Of a stretch of 64,000 nt of DNA, positions 17,237-25,759 are shown in pieces (position 1 is the stretch's first letter; each line of letters opens with the position of its first letter). The translations under genes were made by a program, and so were the position numbers. The DNA comes from Christensenella tenuis (lineage in GTDB: Bacteria; Bacillota; Clostridia; Christensenellales; Christensenellaceae), in contig NZ_JACOON010000001.1 of the NCBI RefSeq assembly GCF_014287795.1, positions 186,001 through 250,000 on the forward strand, read 5' to 3'. The notes under the pieces are model-generated. The model saw only the letters and a list, made by a program, of their open reading frames with translations. It was not told the origin of the DNA and searched no databases.

Positions 17237-17626
17237 TTGCTGGTAAGGAAAAAGTTATTCAGTCTGAATGAACTAAATGAAGCGATCTGTTCGGTTATCA
17301 GAGGAGTAGAGCGGGAGAAAAAGCTTGATGACGAACAGGAATACCGTATTCGCCTCGTTCTAAGCGAACTGGTAGTTAATATATTTAAATATTCTGATGC
17401 GAATGAAGTAAAGCTTCAGGCAGAATATGGGCAAGACGGGCTGCATATCGTGCTTGCAGACGATGGAAGCGGTTTTGAGACAGGTCCTGTGGTCTCCAGG
17501 AATGTAACGACGCGAGAATTTTTGATGAATGAAAACGGGCGCGGCGTTTATTTGGTAAAAATGATGACGGACAGCTTCCATTATAGTGAGAGTGGAAATA
17601 CAGTGGATGTGACATTAAAGCTATGA
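17237..17626 (+). CDS. RsbW/SpoIIAB-type serine kinase anti-sigma factor
   Basis: A 129-residue GHKL ATPase-fold protein with an intact N-box (RLVLSELVVNIFKYSD), G1 box (LADDGSGFE) and G2 box (ENGRGVYLVKMMTD), so it is a plausible ATP-dependent kinase of the STAS antagonist. Start is TTG at 17237, preceded by AGGGG; the ATG at 17229 runs straight into a stop. It lies 125 bp after the sigma gene, separated by an A+T-rich gap. It probably supplies the kinase activity that the degenerate RsbW-like protein lacks (inference). Confidence 0.8.
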   Translation: MLVRKKLFSLNELNEAICSVIRGVEREKKLDDEQEYRIRLVLSELVVNIFKYSDANEVKLQAEYGQDGLHIVLADDGSGFETGPVVSRNVTTREFLMNENGRGVYLVKMMTDSFHYSESGNTVDVTLKL

Positions 17627-17706
17627 TAATTCTTCAAATTGTGGTATAATACATCCGTAGCTACTGAATATGGTAGTATTGAGACAATTTGAAGAAGGAT
17701 TCCGAT

Positions 17707-18885
17707 ATGGCAATTAAACGGAGAAGACGTGCAAACACTAAATTTTACCTATTTATTGGCGCTATCGCAGTGGTTGCAGTTGTCGTTCTCTTTTTTATTT
17801 TTAATCTGCAAACGGTGGAAGTGGAGCGGGGCGCGATTCCTTTCGAGGCGGAAGTCTCGGTTGTTGTCGTGAGGGATGAACAGGTTATTTCCGCGCAGAA
17901 CTATGGAAAAGCGAATTATATCGCAGCCGAGGGTGAACGGGTAGAAGCGGAAGCGCCTGTGATGGAAGTATATAAATGGGGCTATAACGAAAAAGTAATG
18001 AACGATCTGATCGATTACCAGACTAAGATTGAGCAGTATCAGGAAAATGGTTTCGAGTCAGAGGAATTAACAAATTTACAAAATCAGATTACAGCGAAAG
18101 CTGTGGAGCTTCGTAATATTATAAATGGCGCGGCAGAAGGTGATGTTGTCACCGCGGAACGTGAACTTAAAGCCCTGATGGCACAGAAACAGCAATATTT
18201 GAAAGACAACGTATCTGCAGATCAGCAATTACAGGAATTTTATACACAGGAAGAGGAAATTCAAGGGCGGGTTAACAACTGGAGGCAACAATTGACAGCT
18301 CCGTCGGCAGGCGTAGTAAGTTATTATTTCGACGGAGCGGAGGATACGTTGAATGCAGCCAATATCGAAAATATAAAATCGGCGGATATTGTAGATATCC
18401 TGAATGGAACAACGAGTGTGCAGACGTCTCAGGATGAGGAAGCTGAAAAACCTGTTTACCGTCTGGTGAACAGTTTTAAATGGTATTTGGTAGTCCAGTC
18501 CGAGACGGAGATTCCGGAATTTACCAATGACAGGGAGTTTTCTGTTGCATTTGACGATTATGTTGCGCGGCAATATCAGGGCGTTGTATCAGGGACGGTG
18601 AAAGAAGAAAACGATTACCTTTATGTGATAGAAATTTCGGATGACATCGGGGAGCTTCTGAATGTACGCAGGACGGAAGCGAGGGTGTTTACCCAGTTTG
18701 AAGGACTAAAAGTTCCCGAAAAAGCGCTGAAGGAAAAGGATGGAGTAACTGGAGTTTACGTAGTCGTAGGGCGGGATAAAACTTTTGTTCCTGTGACAGT
18801 AGATATTATTAAAGATGGAAATGCGATTATTACCCCGGTGGAAGGGGAAAGCTTGTTGGCTGAACGCCAGCATGTAGAGGTGTAA
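17707..18885 (+). CDS. HlyD-like membrane protein of the division cluster
   Basis: A 392-residue protein with a short basic N-terminus (IKRRRRANTKF), one membrane segment (about residues 14-34), and an extracytoplasmic region with a HlyD/biotinyl-lipoyl-like start, a coiled-coil of about 80 residues (MNDLIDYQTKIEQYQENGFE onward) and a beta-rich C-terminus. It resembles periplasmic adaptor subunits, but no ABC or RND partner is adjacent. It precedes yggS, sepF and divIVA with a one-base gap to the next gene, suggesting an envelope or division role (inference). The ATG at 17707 has AAGAAGGA upstream. Confidence 0.7.
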   Translation: MAIKRRRRANTKFYLFIGAIAVVAVVVLFFIFNLQTVEVERGAIPFEAEVSVVVVRDEQVISAQNYGKANYIAAEGERVEAEAPVMEVYKWGYNEKVMNDLIDYQTKIEQYQENGFESEELTNLQNQITAKAVELRNIINGAAEGDVVTAERELKALMAQKQQYLKDNVSADQQLQEFYTQEEEIQGRVNNWRQQLTAPSAGVVSYYFDGAEDTLNAANIENIKSADIVDILNGTTSVQTSQDEEAEKPVYRLVNSFKWYLVVQSETEIPEFTNDREFSVAFDDYVARQYQGVVSGTVKEENDYLYVIEISDDIGELLNVRRTEARVFTQFEGLKVPEKALKEKDGVTGVYVVVGRDKTFVPVTVDIIKDGNAIITPVEGESLLAERQHVEV

Positions 18886-18886
18886 G

Positions 18887-19573
18887 ATGGGACTTTCAGA
18901 AAACATTACGGCAGTGCGGCAGAAAATTGCTTTTGCCGCGGACAGAGCGGGACGCAAGGCGGAAGATGTTACGCTTGTTGCCGTGTCAAAAACAGTGGAT
19001 ACAGAAACGGTAGAGGCTGCCTATCGTGAGGGATTGAGATGCTTTGGTGAAAACCGTGTACAGGAATATCTGAAAAAGAGTGAAGCATTGCCCAGCGATA
19101 TCAAATGGAACTTGATTGGACAGTTGCAAACGAACAAAGTTAAGTATATAATTAATAATGGAGTAGCGTTATTACATTCTTTGGATCGTCTTTCGCTGGC
19201 ACAGGAATTGCAGAAAGAATGTGTGAAGAAAAATACTTCAATTGATGCGTTGATAGAAGTAAATATTGCGAAAGAAGAGAGTAAATCCGGTTTATATTTA
19301 GAACAAGTGGATGCTTTTCTGGATGAAATTGCGGATTTTGACCGGATTTGCTTAAAGGGTTTTATGACAGTGGCGCCCTACACGGAGGATAGAACGTATT
19401 TGCGAAAGATTTTCGCACAGGCGAAGACGCTGTATGATGCAAAGAAGAAGGACTTTCCGGGATTTAAGTATTTATCTATGGGAATGTCGAACGATTATGA
19501 GGACGCAATTCTGGAAGGCTCAAATATGGTACGCGTAGGCACGGCCATTTTTGGCAGCAGAATTTATAAATAA
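18887..19573 (+). CDS. YggS/YlmE-family PLP homeostasis protein
   Basis: A 228-residue alanine-racemase-fold protein that binds pyridoxal phosphate and maintains B6 balance. Motifs: TLVAVSKTV with the PLP lysine, GENRVQEYLKK, WNLIGQLQTNKVKYI, KGFMTVAPYTED, LSMGMSNDYEDAILEGSNMV and RVGTAIFG. It starts one base after the preceding gene and is followed by sepF, the conserved Firmicute arrangement. Confidence 0.93.
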   Translation: MGLSENITAVRQKIAFAADRAGRKAEDVTLVAVSKTVDTETVEAAYREGLRCFGENRVQEYLKKSEALPSDIKWNLIGQLQTNKVKYIINNGVALLHSLDRLSLAQELQKECVKKNTSIDALIEVNIAKEESKSGLYLEQVDAFLDEIADFDRICLKGFMTVAPYTEDRTYLRKIFAQAKTLYDAKKKDFPGFKYLSMGMSNDYEDAILEGSNMVRVGTAIFGSRIYK

Positions 19574-19589
19574 GTAGGAGGCTTGATGC

Positions 19590-20105
19590 ATGGCTAAGGC
19601 TAAAATTGGAGACAAGTTGCTTTCTTTTATCGGATTAGAACCGACAGATGAAGAAGAATACGAAGATGAATATGAGGATCAGGAAATGATGGATGATGAT
19701 ATGAGTTTCCCACCGGACGACTATGAGCCAGCTCCGGTAGAAGAGAAAAAGTTCAACAAAAAAGCCCGGGAGCATAGAGGGGATACAGGGAAAGTAATCG
19801 GGATCCCGGATACGAGCAAGGTACGGGTATTGATTTACAAGCCGGTCTCTTATGAAGATACGCAAAGTATCATCGACAATTTGAAAGAAAAGAAGCCCAT
19901 TATTATTAACTTGGATGAACTTGATACCGATGTGGCGCAGCGTATTCTGGATTTTGTGAGCGGCGCTGTCTATGCGCTTAATGGGAATATTCGGAAAGCG
20001 GCACGGAATATTTTTGTGGTTGCACCGTACAATGTCGATGTATCTACGAATGCGGCGGAATCGGTTGATGATTTTGGCTTTGGCGGATATTTGGAGAGGG
20101 ACTGA
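19590..20105 (+). CDS. sepF: Cell division protein SepF
   Basis: A 171-residue protein that anchors and aligns FtsZ at the septum. An N-terminal amphipathic helix (MAKAKIGDKLLSFIGLE) leads into an acidic linker rich in Asp/Glu/Tyr, then the conserved core VRVLIYKPVSYEDTQSIIDN, IINLDELDTDVAQRILDFVS and GGYLERD near the end. AGGAGG precedes the ATG. The genes on both sides belong to the same division cluster. Confidence 0.94.
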   Translation: MAKAKIGDKLLSFIGLEPTDEEEYEDEYEDQEMMDDDMSFPPDDYEPAPVEEKKFNKKAREHRGDTGKVIGIPDTSKVRVLIYKPVSYEDTQSIIDNLKEKKPIIINLDELDTDVAQRILDFVSGAVYALNGNIRKAARNIFVVAPYNVDVSTNAAESVDDFGFGGYLERD

Positions 20106-20129
20106 ACCAATCGTAATTGAGGTAAACCG

Positions 20130-20804
20130 ATGAACATCACACCAAAGGATATACTGGAAAAAGAATTTTCAAAAAAATTCAATGGCTATGATCAGGAACA
20201 GGTTGATGAATTTCTGGATGAGATCATCAAGCAGTTTGAATCTTTGTTGGAAGAAAATGAAAATATTATCGCCAAGAATGAAGAACTGAAATCCGAGGTC
20301 GCGCGGTTGAAACAAAAAGCGGATAAGCTTGAAAATGTGGAAGAAAAGCTGATGGCTACTGTGATCACGGCCCAGCGGAATGCAACCTTATATATTGAAA
20401 AGGCAGAGCTTCAGGCACAGAAAATTATGGACGTTGCGAATCAGAACGCAAAAACTGTAATTGAAAGTACACAGCTGCGTATGGAAGCGGCAAAACAGGA
20501 AATTCGCCGTTATGAAAAGCAGGTTGCAGACTATAAGCGGCGGTTTCGCTTGTTTTTGGATGAACAAATGGCGTATGCCGAATCTAAACTGGATGATGAG
20601 GCTGTATTGAAGCATCAGGCAACGGAAATCAGCCAGTCGATCAGTAATCTGACCAATCAGATAGCGGATATTGACAGCGATTCGCAGAATACGTCGATTC
20701 ATTTAAACGAAATATTGAAGCAGTCAAAAGAAGAGACGGAGCATGACTTTAAGCAAAGTACTGCGAACCTTCAGGAAATTGTAAATGAAATTATTGACGA
20801 TTGA
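20130..20804 (+). CDS. divIVA: DivIVA-domain polar/septal protein
   Basis: A 224-residue coiled-coil protein that binds curved membrane at poles and septa. The N-terminal lipid-binding motif is clear (ITPKDILEKEFSKKFNGYDQ, then EQVDEFLDEI), followed by long heptad-rich helices to the C-terminus. The start follows GAGGTAAACC. It is the last gene before a strong terminator. Confidence 0.93.
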   Translation: MNITPKDILEKEFSKKFNGYDQEQVDEFLDEIIKQFESLLEENENIIAKNEELKSEVARLKQKADKLENVEEKLMATVITAQRNATLYIEKAELQAQKIMDVANQNAKTVIESTQLRMEAAKQEIRRYEKQVADYKRRFRLFLDEQMAYAESKLDDEAVLKHQATEISQSISNLTNQIADIDSDSQNTSIHLNEILKQSKEETEHDFKQSTANLQEIVNEIIDD

Positions 20805-20816
20805 AATATGATTTGC

Positions 20817-20849
20817 AATACCGCTTGTTTGGCAAGCGGTATTTTTTTT
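20817..20849 (+). terminator. Intrinsic terminator after divIVA
   Basis: Perfect 11-bp stem AATACCGCTTG/CAAGCGGTATT with an eight-T run. Confidence 0.93.
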
Positions 20850-20899
20850 GCCTGGAATATGGTATAATCACCTTGACTATAAAAAATGGAGTGCAGAAT

Positions 20900-21394
20900 A
20901 TGATTTACATACTGCTGATTGCGGCGATTGTGATTGGGGACCAGGTTGCAAAATATTTTACAGTGGCAAACCTTCCGGTGGGTGGAAGCGTTACCTTTAT
21001 TCCAGGATTTATGGATTTTACGCATGTTCAGAATACGGGAGCGGCATTTAGCATGTTCAGCAACGCAACATGGATACTTACCCTGCTTTCTGCGGTTATG
21101 GCGGCTGTCGTTATCTTTCTTTTGTTTAAATATAAAAAACAAGTAAATTCCAAACTCTTTAATGCTGCGATGGCGTTTATTGCCGGCGGGGCAATCGGCA
21201 ACCTGATCGATAGAATCATACAGGGGTATGTTACCGACATGATGCAGTTTACCTTTGTGGATTTTGCGATTTTCAATGTTGCGGACTGCTTTGTAACATT
21301 TGGTGCGATTATGCTGGGGATATGGGTGTTATGGTTTTGGGATAAACATAAAAAAGCGGAAATAGAAGATGACGGTACTAAAAAGCAAAGTTAA
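20900..21394 (+). CDS. lspA: Lipoprotein signal peptidase
   Basis: Cleaves signal peptides of diacylglyceryl-modified prolipoproteins in the membrane. The 164-residue protein has four hydrophobic segments and both aspartate signatures, AIGNLIDRIIQGYVTD and FAIFNVADCFV. The ATG at 20900 with GGAG upstream matches the usual N-terminus; the reading frame is open further upstream but without a ribosome site. The next gene overlaps its 3' end by 26 bp. Confidence 0.95.
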   Translation: MIYILLIAAIVIGDQVAKYFTVANLPVGGSVTFIPGFMDFTHVQNTGAAFSMFSNATWILTLLSAVMAAVVIFLLFKYKKQVNSKLFNAAMAFIAGGAIGNLIDRIIQGYVTDMMQFTFVDFAIFNVADCFVTFGAIMLGIWVLWFWDKHKKAEIEDDGTKKQS

Positions 21395-22280
21395 CTCTTC
21401 AGAGAACCAAAGACTGGATACATACCTTGTGGAGAAATATCCGCATTTTTCGCGTTCTTTTTTGAAAAATGCCATTGACCGGGAGTATATTTTACTGAAC
21501 GGCGGCAGAACAAAAGCAGGCGTGAAAGTGAAGGAAGGGGATGAGATTCTCCTTGATCTTCCCAAGGCGGAGGAAATATCGGTAGAACCACAGAATATTC
21601 CGATTGAGATTATATATCAGGATGGCGATATTGCAATAATCAACAAGCCGCAGGGCATGGTGACGCATCCTGCGCCAGGAAACTATAATGGAACTCTCGT
21701 AAATGCGATTATGTATCATATGAACGATCTTTCGGGAATCAATGGAAAGCTGCGCCCCGGAATCGTTCATCGGCTTGACAAGGATACTTCGGGGCTGCTG
21801 GTGATTGCTAAAAACGATATTGCGCATAAGGCGCTTTCAGAACAAATTGCACGAAAAGAAGCAAAACGCATCTATCTTGCGCTTGTTTATGGAAATATTA
21901 AAACAGATAACGGGACGGTCAGTACGCTTATCGGGCGCGACCCGCGGGATCGAAAGAAGATGGCAGTGCTGCGGGCAGGAGGGCGCCAGGCAGTTACGCA
22001 TTACAAGGTTCTTGAGCGCTATGGAGGATATACTCTTGTGGAATGCGAACTGGAAACAGGACGAACTCATCAGATTCGTGTTCACATGAAACATATCGGA
22101 CATCCAGTGGTCGGCGATCCGGTTTACAGCAGACAGAAAGATAGGTATGGTCTTGACGGACAGCTTTTGCACGCAAAAAGGCTGGAACTGATCCATCCCC
22201 AAACAGGTGAAAAAATGATATTTGAAGCACCTTTGCCCGAACATTTTAAGGCGATACTTGTAAAATTAAAAAAAATGTAA
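21369..22280 (+). CDS. rluD: RluA/RluD-family 23S rRNA pseudouridine synthase
   Basis: A 303-residue protein with an N-terminal S4-like RNA-binding domain (NQRLDTYLVEKYPHFSRSFL) and a pseudouridine synthase core containing the catalytic aspartate motif GIVHRLDKDTSGLLVIAKN, plus LETGRTHQIRVHMKHIGHPV. The start lies inside lspA (26-bp overlap), giving translational coupling as in other Firmicutes. Exact target uridines cannot be inferred; the gene symbol reflects family, not proven specificity. Confidence 0.92.
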   Translation: MTVLKSKVNSSENQRLDTYLVEKYPHFSRSFLKNAIDREYILLNGGRTKAGVKVKEGDEILLDLPKAEEISVEPQNIPIEIIYQDGDIAIINKPQGMVTHPAPGNYNGTLVNAIMYHMNDLSGINGKLRPGIVHRLDKDTSGLLVIAKNDIAHKALSEQIARKEAKRIYLALVYGNIKTDNGTVSTLIGRDPRDRKKMAVLRAGGRQAVTHYKVLERYGGYTLVECELETGRTHQIRVHMKHIGHPVVGDPVYSRQKDRYGLDGQLLHAKRLELIHPQTGEKMIFEAPLPEHFKAILVKLKKM

Positions 22281-22287
22281 AAACAGA

Positions 22288-22316
22288 TTGAACCCTAGGA
22301 TAAAATTTGCTATACT
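22288..22316 (+). promoter_or_regulatory. Promoter of the pyr operon
   Basis: TTGAAC at 22288-22293 and TATACT at 22311-22316 with a 17-bp spacer, immediately upstream of the PyrR-binding leader. Confidence 0.65.
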
Positions 22317-22335
22317 GAATGGGAAGAAAATCATA

Positions 22336-22432
22336 CCTTTAAACTGGTCCGTTGAGAGGCCGTAAGGTGACATATCAAAGCTAGTTTTTGTGTGCCTTGC
22401 TGCGTCTTGAAATGATGTGGGAAGGCTTTTTT
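22336..22432 (+). promoter_or_regulatory. PyrR-binding leader and attenuator of the pyr operon
   Basis: The leader RNA contains a PyrR-binding hairpin closed by ACCTT (22336-22340) and AAGGT (22364-22368), with the characteristic ACTGGTCC and GAGAGGCC segments. It is followed by a terminator at 22394-22432: a 13-position stem GCCTTgCTGCGTC/GATGTGGgAAGGC with one mismatch and a six-T tail. When UMP or UTP is plentiful, PyrR should stabilise the first hairpin and allow termination before pyrR. Confidence 0.85.
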
Positions 22433-22449
22433 AATGGGAGGAATACGGG

Positions 22450-23004
22450 ATGGAAAGCAACAGGAAAACGACAATCATGGATAGGGAAACAATGCAGCGT
22501 ACGTTAAAACGCATTGCCCATCAGATTATCGAAAATACGGATGGCGCACAAGACCTCGTATTCATTGGCATTGCCCGGCGCGGCGTAACCATTGCCCGCC
22601 GGATTGCAGAATATATTCATGAATTTGAGCGGGTTGTAATTCCCATAGGGACGCTTGATATTACGTTTTATCGGGATGACCTTTCGCATGGTTCCGACCA
22701 GCCGGTTGTAGGGGCGTCAAACCTTGCATTCGATGTAAATGGAAAGAGAATCGTTCTATTCGACGATGTTCTCTATACGGGGCGTACGGCACGGGCTGCC
22801 ATGGATGCGATTATGGACATGGGACGGCCAAACTTTATTAAGTTTGCCGTATTGGTAGACAGGGGACACCGGGAATTGCCGATCCGCGCCGATTTTGTTG
22901 GAAAAAATGTTCCCACAGCGGCTCATGAACTTATTTCAGTCAAGGTCACGGAATTTGACGGGGAAGAGAGCGTCGATATTTGTGATCTCAAAAACAACGA
23001 TTGA
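22450..23004 (+). CDS. pyrR: PyrR bifunctional pyr attenuator protein / uracil phosphoribosyltransferase
   Basis: A 184-residue RNA-binding regulator of the pyr operon with a phosphoribosyltransferase fold. The PRPP-binding motif is VLFDDVLYTGRTARAAMDAI, and the N-terminal LVFIGIARRGVTIARRIAEY is typical. Preceded by GGGAGG and by its own attenuator, it autoregulates with UMP as co-regulator. It is followed by uraA after a terminator overlapping its stop codon. Confidence 0.96.
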   Translation: MESNRKTTIMDRETMQRTLKRIAHQIIENTDGAQDLVFIGIARRGVTIARRIAEYIHEFERVVIPIGTLDITFYRDDLSHGSDQPVVGASNLAFDVNGKRIVLFDDVLYTGRTARAAMDAIMDMGRPNFIKFAVLVDRGHRELPIRADFVGKNVPTAAHELISVKVTEFDGEESVDICDLKNND

Positions 23005-23030
23005 ACCTTATCCTGCAGATAAGGTTTTTT
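23004..23030 (+). terminator. Terminator or attenuator between pyrR and uraA
   Basis: Perfect 9-bp stem AACCTTATC/GATAAGGTT starting in the pyrR stop codon, followed by a T run. B. subtilis has a second PyrR attenuator at this position. No convincing PyrR-binding hairpin is visible immediately upstream here, so it may be a simple terminator that lowers expression of distal genes. Confidence 0.75.
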
Positions 23031-23105
23031 CATACCCATGCCGCAGCCAAAGAGCAGCGGTAAGGGAATGCATTTTATCATTCATATTATATTGGGAGGT
23101 ATCAT

Positions 23106-24425
23106 ATGGAAAATTCACTTGACCAGCAAAAGGGAGTCGGCAAGAAACTGATTCTCGGATTCCAGCATCTTTTTGCTATGTTTGGCGCAACGGTGCTGGT
23201 TCCTCTTCTCACGGGGCTCAATCCCGCGGTAGCTATTTGCTGCGCCGGGATTGGCACATTAATCTTTCACCTGATTACCAAGGGAAAAGTACCGGTATTC
23301 TTGGGATCCAGCTTCGCATTTATTGGCGTCATCGTAATTGTAGCGACGCAGATTAGCGGTGTGGATCCGTCGGTAGAAGGCTATCTTGCATCCCCGGCTT
23401 ACCAGGCGGCGCTGCCGTATGTAGCCATTGGCATCATAGCGGCGGGCGCTCTGTACCTGATTCTTGCTCTTGTGGTAAAACTCGTGGGCGTTAAACGCGT
23501 AATGTCAATTTTCCCGCCAGTTGTAACAGGGCCAATGATTATGGTAATCGGGCTCACACTCGCGCCGACGGCATTTAACAATATCATTACCGCACCGGCA
23601 GCGGAGGGCGTTGCGGATATTTTGTGGATGCGCTGGGTGATTGCGCTGATCGTTGTTGTAACGATGGTAGTTATCTCGATTTTTGCCAAAGGATTTTTCA
23701 AACTAGTACCGATTATCATTGCCATTGCAGTAGGATATATCTGCGCGGCATTGATGGGGCAGGTGGATTTTTCCGGATTCCAGAATGGCGCGAATCTTGG
23801 ATTTCAGGTACCGCCATTCAACATCTTCCTGACGCATGATCTGGAGCCTGCAGGCGTTTTAACATCCGTCAGTATTATTGCGCCGATTGCGATTGTTACC
23901 TTTATGGAACATATCGGCGATATTACGACTAACGGCGCTGTCGTTGGGAAAAATTTCCTGGAGGATCCGGGCCTGCACAGAACCTTGATGGGTGACGGTA
24001 TTGCAACGATGGTCGCCGGCTTCCTCGGTGGACCCGCCAATACAACCTATGGCGAGAACACGGGTGTTCTGGCCGTAACGAAAAACTATAATCCGGTTAC
24101 GCTGCGCATTGCGGCGGTATTTGCTATCGTCATCAGCTTTTTTGGTGTATTTACCGCATTCCTTGGCTCTATACCGGGCGCGGTTATGGGTGGGGTTTCT
24201 ATTCTGCTCTTTGGCATGATTGCAACAATCGGACTGCGGACGCTGGCAGAAGCGAAGCTCGATTTTACACACAGCCGCAATCTGATTATTGTTTCCCTGA
24301 TGCTGGTTATTGGCCTCGGCCTTTCCGGCGGCATCCAGTTCTCGGAATCGTTTACGCTCTCAAATATTTTCCTGAGCGCGCTTGCGGGAATTATACTCAA
24401 TATTGTACTTCCAAAGAACATTTAG
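23106..24425 (+). CDS. uraA: Uracil permease (NCS2 family)
   Basis: A 439-residue membrane protein importing uracil. It is highly hydrophobic with about 14 segments and shows LGFQHLFAMFGATVLVPLLT, GSSFAFIGVI, IVTFMEHIGDITTNGAVVGK and the GGPANTTYGENTGVLAVTK signature of nucleobase:cation symporters. A GGGAGG site precedes the ATG. Its place in a PyrR-controlled operon supports uracil over xanthine as substrate. Confidence 0.94.
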   Translation: MENSLDQQKGVGKKLILGFQHLFAMFGATVLVPLLTGLNPAVAICCAGIGTLIFHLITKGKVPVFLGSSFAFIGVIVIVATQISGVDPSVEGYLASPAYQAALPYVAIGIIAAGALYLILALVVKLVGVKRVMSIFPPVVTGPMIMVIGLTLAPTAFNNIITAPAAEGVADILWMRWVIALIVVVTMVVISIFAKGFFKLVPIIIAIAVGYICAALMGQVDFSGFQNGANLGFQVPPFNIFLTHDLEPAGVLTSVSIIAPIAIVTFMEHIGDITTNGAVVGKNFLEDPGLHRTLMGDGIATMVAGFLGGPANTTYGENTGVLAVTKNYNPVTLRIAAVFAIVISFFGVFTAFLGSIPGAVMGGVSILLFGMIATIGLRTLAEAKLDFTHSRNLIIVSLMLVIGLGLSGGIQFSESFTLSNIFLSALAGIILNIVLPKNI

Positions 24426-24432
24426 GCTGGGG

Positions 24433-24456
24433 AGCGGGCGGGATATCCCGCCCGCT
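24433..24456 (+). repeat. Perfect 24-bp GC-rich palindrome between uraA and pyrC
   Basis: AGCGGGCGGGAT is followed directly by its exact inverse complement ATCCCGCCCGCT. There is no T run, so it is not a standard terminator. In RNA it would form a stable hairpin just before the pyrC ribosome site, perhaps an RNA-processing or stability element (inference). Confidence 0.6.
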
Positions 24457-24478
24457 GCTCTCTCTATAAAGGAGTTTT

Positions 24479-25759
24479 ATGTCGATATTCATTCAAAATA
24501 TCACGGCTGTAAATGCAGACGGTATTCAAAAAAATGTGGATATCCTTATTGAAGGAGAGCGCATTACGGAAATGGGAATGGGACTTGCAAGAAATGCGGC
24601 CCGCGTAATTGACGGGGCCGGCCTTACAGCGTTCCCTGGATTTTTGGAGATGCATTGTCATCTGCGCGATCCGGGCCTTGTACATAAGGAAGATATTGTA
24701 ACCGGCACGCGTGCAGCGGCGGCGGGAGGATATACCGCTGTGTGCTGCATGCCGAATACAAAGCCTGTGACAGATAGCGCGGAGGTTGTAAGATACATCA
24801 TCGAAAAAGCGAAAAAGTCAGGTTTTGCAGAGGTTCTGCCAGTCGCCGCGGTTACGCGGGGCATGCGGGGGGAAGAACTCACGGACTTTGCAGGGCTTCT
24901 AAAAGCAGGAGCGGTAGCTTTTTCGGATGACGGGATGCCCGTTGCAGAGGATGAAATAATTCTTGCGGCAATGAGGCGCGCAAAGGAACTTCACGCGCTG
25001 CTGATGCTGCACGAGGAAGATTTGGCCAAACGCGGAAACGGAGTAGTGCATGACGGGGAAAATGCGCGCAAAGCAGGAATTGCCGGGATACCGCGTGCCA
25101 TAGAAGAGACAATGACGGCCCGTGATATCTTTTATGCGGAAAAGCTGGGCGTACCGATTCATATTTGCCATGTATCCACGGCGGGAAGTGTGGAGCTTGT
25201 ACGGCGGGCAAAAGCAAACGGCGTACCTGTGACATGTGAGACAGGCCCTCATTATTTTTCTATTACGGATGAAAAGATATTGGATCGAAATCCAAATGCA
25301 AAGGTAAACCCGCCGCTGCGGGAAAAGGAAGATATGCTGGCCGTGCGGCAAGGAATTGCCGATGGAACGATTGATGTGATTGCGACCGACCATGCACCCC
25401 ACAGCGAAGAGGAAAAAGCGCGGGAAATTGAAGATGCTCCCTTTGGGATGATTGGTTTCGAAACAGCGCTTCCGCTTACCGTGACAAATCTGCTTTGCCC
25501 GGGCATAATCGGGCTTACAGATATCGCAAGGCTGCTTTCCAAACGGCCACATGAGCTTCTCGGAATCGCGGGCGGTGAGCTCAAAAAAAATGTATGCGCA
25601 GATATTACGATATGCGACACAAATGAGAAATTCGTGTATAATAAAGATATGATTGCTTCAAAAGCGAAAAACAGTCCGTTTCTGGGAATGGAACTGAGGG
25701 GGCGCGTATGCTATACGATCAGGAAGGGGAAGTTTACCTATGATAGACAAGCTGATTGA
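24479..25759 (+). CDS. pyrC: Dihydroorotase
   Basis: Cyclises N-carbamoyl-aspartate to dihydroorotate. The 426-residue type I (PyrC/amidohydrolase) enzyme has the metal-binding GFLEMHCHLRDPG, HICHVSTAGSVELV, and the late IATDHAPHSEEEK motif. AAAGGAG precedes the ATG. The pyrF start lies 20 bp inside its 3' end. Confidence 0.95.
   Translation: MSIFIQNITAVNADGIQKNVDILIEGERITEMGMGLARNAARVIDGAGLTAFPGFLEMHCHLRDPGLVHKEDIVTGTRAAAAGGYTAVCCMPNTKPVTDSAEVVRYIIEKAKKSGFAEVLPVAAVTRGMRGEELTDFAGLLKAGAVAFSDDGMPVAEDEIILAAMRRAKELHALLMLHEEDLAKRGNGVVHDGENARKAGIAGIPRAIEETMTARDIFYAEKLGVPIHICHVSTAGSVELVRRAKANGVPVTCETGPHYFSITDEKILDRNPNAKVNPPLREKEDMLAVRQGIADGTIDVIATDHAPHSEEEKAREIEDAPFGMIGFETALPLTVTNLLCPGIIGLTDIARLLSKRPHELLGIAGGELKKNVCADITICDTNEKFVYNKDMIASKAKNSPFLGMELRGRVCYTIRKGKFTYDRQAD

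Noticed and set aside
23040..23070. Hairpin GCCGC/GCGGT with AAGAG between pyrR and uraA as a second PyrR site
   Set aside because: It lacks the conserved PyrR-binding bases and lies downstream of the terminator it would need to control.
24086..24421. 111-codon minus-strand frame opposite uraA
   Set aside because: A shadow frame of a GC-biased membrane protein gene with no ribosome site and low-complexity Ile/Thr/Ala content.
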